Shown one piece after another: positions 6,370 through 8,201 of a stretch of DNA of 8,201 nucleotides. Every line of letters starts with the position of its first letter. Position 1 is the first letter of the stretch. Source of the DNA: Spirochaetota bacterium (GTDB lineage Bacteria > Spirochaetota > Spirochaetia > Treponematales > Breznakiellaceae); the NCBI GenBank assembly GCA_023406985.1, contig JAEXTK010000156.1, forward strand, positions 1 through 8,201, read 5' to 3'. Position numbers and translations under genes: made by a program. The notes under the pieces are model-generated. The model was given only the letters and a program-made list of their open reading frames with translations, searched no databases and was not told where the DNA came from.

Positions 6370-6376
6370 TCCCTCC
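6370..6376 (-). promoter_or_regulatory. Ribosome binding site of the chemoreceptor gene
   Basis: GGAGGGA on the minus strand lies 9 nt before ATG 6360. It favours that ATG over the upstream in-frame TTG at 6378, whose last base begins this motif. GGAG (6376-6373) can also pair with CTCC (6368-6365) across four bases, a weak hairpin that might partly hide the site. Confidence 0.55.
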
Positions 6377-6432
6377 AAGCTGAGTTCAGGTTACTCCATG
6401 GTAGTGCAGCCAAGGTTTGGACGCCAGGCTAA

Positions 6433-6454
6433 TCCGCGCGGGTACGCGCGCGGA
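6433..6454 (-). terminator. GC-rich hairpin after argA, possible weak terminator
   Basis: On the minus strand TCCGCGCG (6454-6447) pairs with CGCGCGGA (6440-6433) across a 6-nt loop, 12 nt after the argA stop codon. The sequence that follows is TTAGCC rather than a T-run, so it is not a canonical intrinsic terminator. It could be a weak terminator, or an RNA-stabilising or processing hairpin between argA and the chemoreceptor. Confidence 0.3.
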
Positions 6455-6466
6455 AGCGCCGGCCGG

Positions 6467-7804
6467 TCACAGCCGGGACGATCCGCCGAGCTCCAGGGCG
6501 AACACCTTGCTGCGGCGTTTCTCGTCGTAGTGGCGCCGCTTCCGCTCGGGAAGGCTCTCCACCGGAGCCTCCCGGAAGCCGAGCAGCTCGAACCAGTCGT
6601 GGGTCTTCGTGGTGAGGACGAAGACGCGGCGGAAACCGCGCTTGGCGGCCCGGTCGATGAGGTAGCGCACGATGCGGCGGCCGAGGCCGAGGTCGGCATA
6701 GGCGGGGTCCGTGGCGATGGCCGCGATCTCTCCCTGGCTCTCGCCCCAATCGTGGAGGGCGCCGCAGGCGTGCACCGAACCGTCCACGTCGTAGACGACG
6801 TAGTCGTCCCGCTTCTCCAGGACCTCCTCGGCGCTCCGCCGCAAGAGCGTGCCGCGGGCCATGAGCGGCTCCATGAGGCGCATGACCTCCGCCGTGTCGT
6901 CCGCGGCGAAGGGGCGGATGGATTCGTACTCGTCGGCGTAGACCATGGTGCCGACGCCGAGGTTGGAAAAGAGTTCGCGGAGCACCGCGCCCTCGTCCCT
7001 GCCGTCCACGAGGTGGACCCGCTCCACGCCCGCGCGGGAAGCCCGCAGGGCGAGTTCCAGTTCCGCCATCGCGCGGGAGGTCGAGCCCGCGTTGAGCGCG
7101 AGGACTTCGGCGGCCTCGGCGGGAGTCATCCGCGCGGCCCGGCCGCCGTCGGCGGGAAGGAAGGTCTCCGGCAGGCTGAAGCGGTCCGCCCGGATGCCTT
7201 CGGCGGCGGAGACGATGAAGAATTTGGCGGCGCCGAGCTCCGTGCAGGCGGCCAGGGCGATATCGTCGCTCGGCAGGTTATAGGGTTTTCCCGCCGCGCT
7301 CCAGCCGATGCAGGGGAGGATGGGCACCATGCCGAGCTCGAGGATCCGCGCGAGGGGGTCGGTGAGGATCCGGTCCACCTTACCGGAATGGCGGAGGTCC
7401 GTGCCGTCCACGACGCCGAGGCCGCGGGCCCGCACGAAGTTGCCGATGACCGCGTCCACGCGGCTCGCGGACAGTTCGGTCATGAAGCGGGTCGCCACCT
7501 CGAAGGCGGCCATCTTGACGAAGGGGATGGCGTCCTCGGTGGTTATCCGGACGTTGCCCGCGTATTCGGAAACGATGTCGTACTCCTTGAGCACCGCGTC
7601 GATCCATTCCTTGGCGCCGGGCACGATGACCACGCGGATGCCCGTCTGGGCCAGGAGGGCCAGGTCCTTCATGAGGAAGGGAAAGCGCGGGTCCTCGGTG
7701 ACGGGAAAGTCGATCTTGAAGACCATGGTGGTCTTGTCGAAGCGGCTCTGATAGTAGAAGGCTTCGCGGATGAGTTCCACCTGGGCGCGGCTCGTTTCGT
7801 CCAT
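6467..7804 (-). CDS. argA: N-acetylglutamate synthase (amino-acid N-acetyltransferase)
   Basis: It catalyses acetyl-CoA plus L-glutamate to N-acetyl-L-glutamate, the committed first step of arginine biosynthesis in the cytoplasm (EC 2.3.1.1). The 445-residue length and two-domain layout match classical ArgA. An amino-acid-kinase-like domain (about 25-285) contains IRVVIVPGAKEWIDAVL, ITTEDAIPFVKMAA, GNFVRARGLGVVDG and HSGKVDRI. A C-terminal GNAT domain (about 295-440) has the acetyl-CoA loop LGLGRR (372-377), VFVLTTKTHDWFELLGF and the ArgA-typical ending ESLPERKRRHYDEKRRSKVF. In this family the kinase-like domain is not catalytic and usually binds arginine for feedback inhibition; acetylation takes place in the GNAT domain. 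The ATG at 7804 fits the family N-terminus (VELIREAFYYQSRF) but has no Shine-Dalgarno sequence and sits 7 nt from a -10 element. The only gene downstream on this strand is a chemoreceptor, so no arginine operon is visible here. Confidence 0.94.
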   Translation of the reverse strand: MDETSRAQVELIREAFYYQSRFDKTTMVFKIDFPVTEDPRFPFLMKDLALLAQTGIRVVIVPGAKEWIDAVLKEYDIVSEYAGNVRITTEDAIPFVKMAAFEVATRFMTELSASRVDAVIGNFVRARGLGVVDGTDLRHSGKVDRILTDPLARILELGMVPILPCIGWSAAGKPYNLPSDDIALAACTELGAAKFFIVSAAEGIRADRFSLPETFLPADGGRAARMTPAEAAEVLALNAGSTSRAMAELELALRASRAGVERVHLVDGRDEGAVLRELFSNLGVGTMVYADEYESIRPFAADDTAEVMRLMEPLMARGTLLRRSAEEVLEKRDDYVVYDVDGSVHACGALHDWGESQGEIAAIATDPAYADLGLGRRIVRYLIDRAAKRGFRRVFVLTTKTHDWFELLGFREAPVESLPERKRRHYDEKRRSKVFALELGGSSRL

Positions 7805-7811
7805 AGGGTCG

Positions 7812-7841
7812 ATGATAGTACGGTTGTGCCGGAGTCGTGAA
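7812..7841 (-). promoter_or_regulatory. argA: Promoter of argA predicting a leaderless mRNA
   Basis: On the minus strand TTCACG (7841-7836; 4 of 6 to TTGACA), an 18-bp spacer, and TATCAT (7817-7812; 5 of 6 to TATAAT). Only 7 nt separate the -10 element from the ATG at 7804, so transcription should begin at or within a few bases of the start codon. No Shine-Dalgarno sequence exists in the gap. Confidence 0.5.
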
Positions 7842-7851
7842 GTGGCGTCCG

Positions 7852-7860
7852 TGGTATAGT
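7852..7860 (+). promoter_or_regulatory. Extended -10 promoter abutting the right-edge gene
   Basis: TGGTATAGT matches the extended -10 form TGnTATAAT with one mismatch. No good -35 hexamer lies 16-18 bp upstream, as is common for extended -10 promoters. Only 6 nt (AACCCC) separate it from ATG 7867, so the transcript would start at or near the start codon and carry no ribosome binding site. Confidence 0.5.
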
Positions 7861-7866
7861 AACCCC

Positions 7867-8201
7867 ATGGGCAAGAAAACGGAGTCCGCCCGCGTCACGT
7901 TCGGAAACTGGCTGTTCGGCCACGGGGTGATGAAGCGGACCATACTCGTACCGATCTACGCCTTGCTCTCGGTAGCCTTCGGCCTCTCCTGGTTCATGAG
8001 CGTACGCGGCTCCCGTTCGGCCATTTTTCGCGCCGCGGACGAACTCGCGCGTTCCGCGGCCCAGCGCGCGGAGGCGGAGTTGCATGAGCGGCTCGCCTTG
8101 CCCGCCGCCATCGTGGAATCCAACGCGGCCCTCCTCGCCTCCTCGGGGTGGGCCCGCACCCCGGCCCCCCCCGCCACCAAGGCCCCGGCCCTCTCCCGGG
8201 A
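7867..8201 (+). CDS. N-terminus of a single-pass membrane protein, probable sensor receptor (3' end beyond the window)
   Basis: Only the first 111 codons are present. A cytoplasmic stretch of about 24 residues with basic residues is followed by one membrane helix (about 25-44, TILVPIYALLSVAFGLSWFM). Next comes an Ala/Arg/Glu-rich helix (about 50-80) that looks like the membrane-proximal helix of a Cache-type sensor. LALPAAIVESNAALLASSG is the pattern (L-P-x-x-I-x-x-x-N) common at the start of extracytoplasmic Cache domains in receptors, adenylate cyclases and histidine kinases. The output domain is not visible, so the protein type cannot be named. A Pro/Ala-rich segment encoded by very C-rich DNA, including eight C in a row at 8165-8172, lies near the edge. 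The ATG at 7867 is chosen because it is the first in-frame ATG and sits at a natural distance from the -10 element; there is no Shine-Dalgarno sequence. Confidence 0.65.
   Translation, partial: MGKKTESARVTFGNWLFGHGVMKRTILVPIYALLSVAFGLSWFMSVRGSRSAIFRAADELARSAAQRAEAELHERLALPAAIVESNAALLASSGWARTPAPPATKAPALSR

Noticed and set aside
6361..6378. TTG 6378 as the chemoreceptor start
   Set aside because: It overlaps the GGAGGGA ribosome binding site serving ATG 6360, and would add EGPPR before the normal basic N-terminus.
6257..7840. A 527-codon plus-strand open frame opposite argA and the start of the chemoreceptor gene
   Set aside because: It is the antisense shadow of two genes with clear family motifs; high GC makes stop codons rare in such frames, and its translation shows no recognisable domain.

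Overview
The window is 8.2 kb of GC-rich bacterial chromosome carrying seven genes: five apparently intact, one interrupted by a stop codon, and two of the seven cut by the window edges (one at each end). Gene density is high and the intergenic gaps are short. The chemoreceptor signalling-domain wording (AQTNLLAMNAAIEAAHAGEAG) and its heptad architecture resemble spirochaete chemoreceptors as I remember them. A high-GC member of Spirochaetota is my best guess, held with moderate to low confidence. No mobile element, CRISPR array, tRNA or rRNA was seen.

Layout. (1) Positions 1-1536, minus strand: a DEAD-box RNA helicase of the RhlE type with a long Arg/Gly-rich tail that runs off the left edge. 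A good sigma-70-type promoter at 1765-1793 predicts a leader of about 220 nt containing several stable inverted repeats. (2) Positions 1867-4520, plus strand, diverging from the helicase: a secreted GH18-family glycosidase, a RimJ/RimL-type GNAT acetyltransferase whose TTG start overlaps the glycosidase stop, and a membrane fatty acid desaturase. The desaturase is split by an in-frame TAG between its second and third histidine boxes. (3) Positions 4507-6360, minus strand: a chemoreceptor (sCache_2, HAMP, MCP signalling domain) whose 3' end overlaps the desaturase 3' end by 14 bp. (4) Positions 6467-7804, minus strand: argA, N-acetylglutamate synthase, the first step of arginine synthesis. (5) Positions 7867-8201, plus strand: the start of a single-pass membrane protein, probably a sensor receptor.

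Function. Most genes are unrelated housekeeping or sensing functions. The glycosidase and acetyltransferase are probably translated together, and the desaturase probably belongs to the same transcript. The helicase and the desaturase belong to families often linked to cold adaptation, but a shared role is only an inference. I found no convincing new multi-gene system. The points most worth checking are the amber codon in the otherwise conserved desaturase, the structured helicase leader, and the divergent argA/sensor promoters, whose -10 elements lie 6-7 nt from the start codons and so predict leaderless mRNAs. Three of the seven genes start with TTG.
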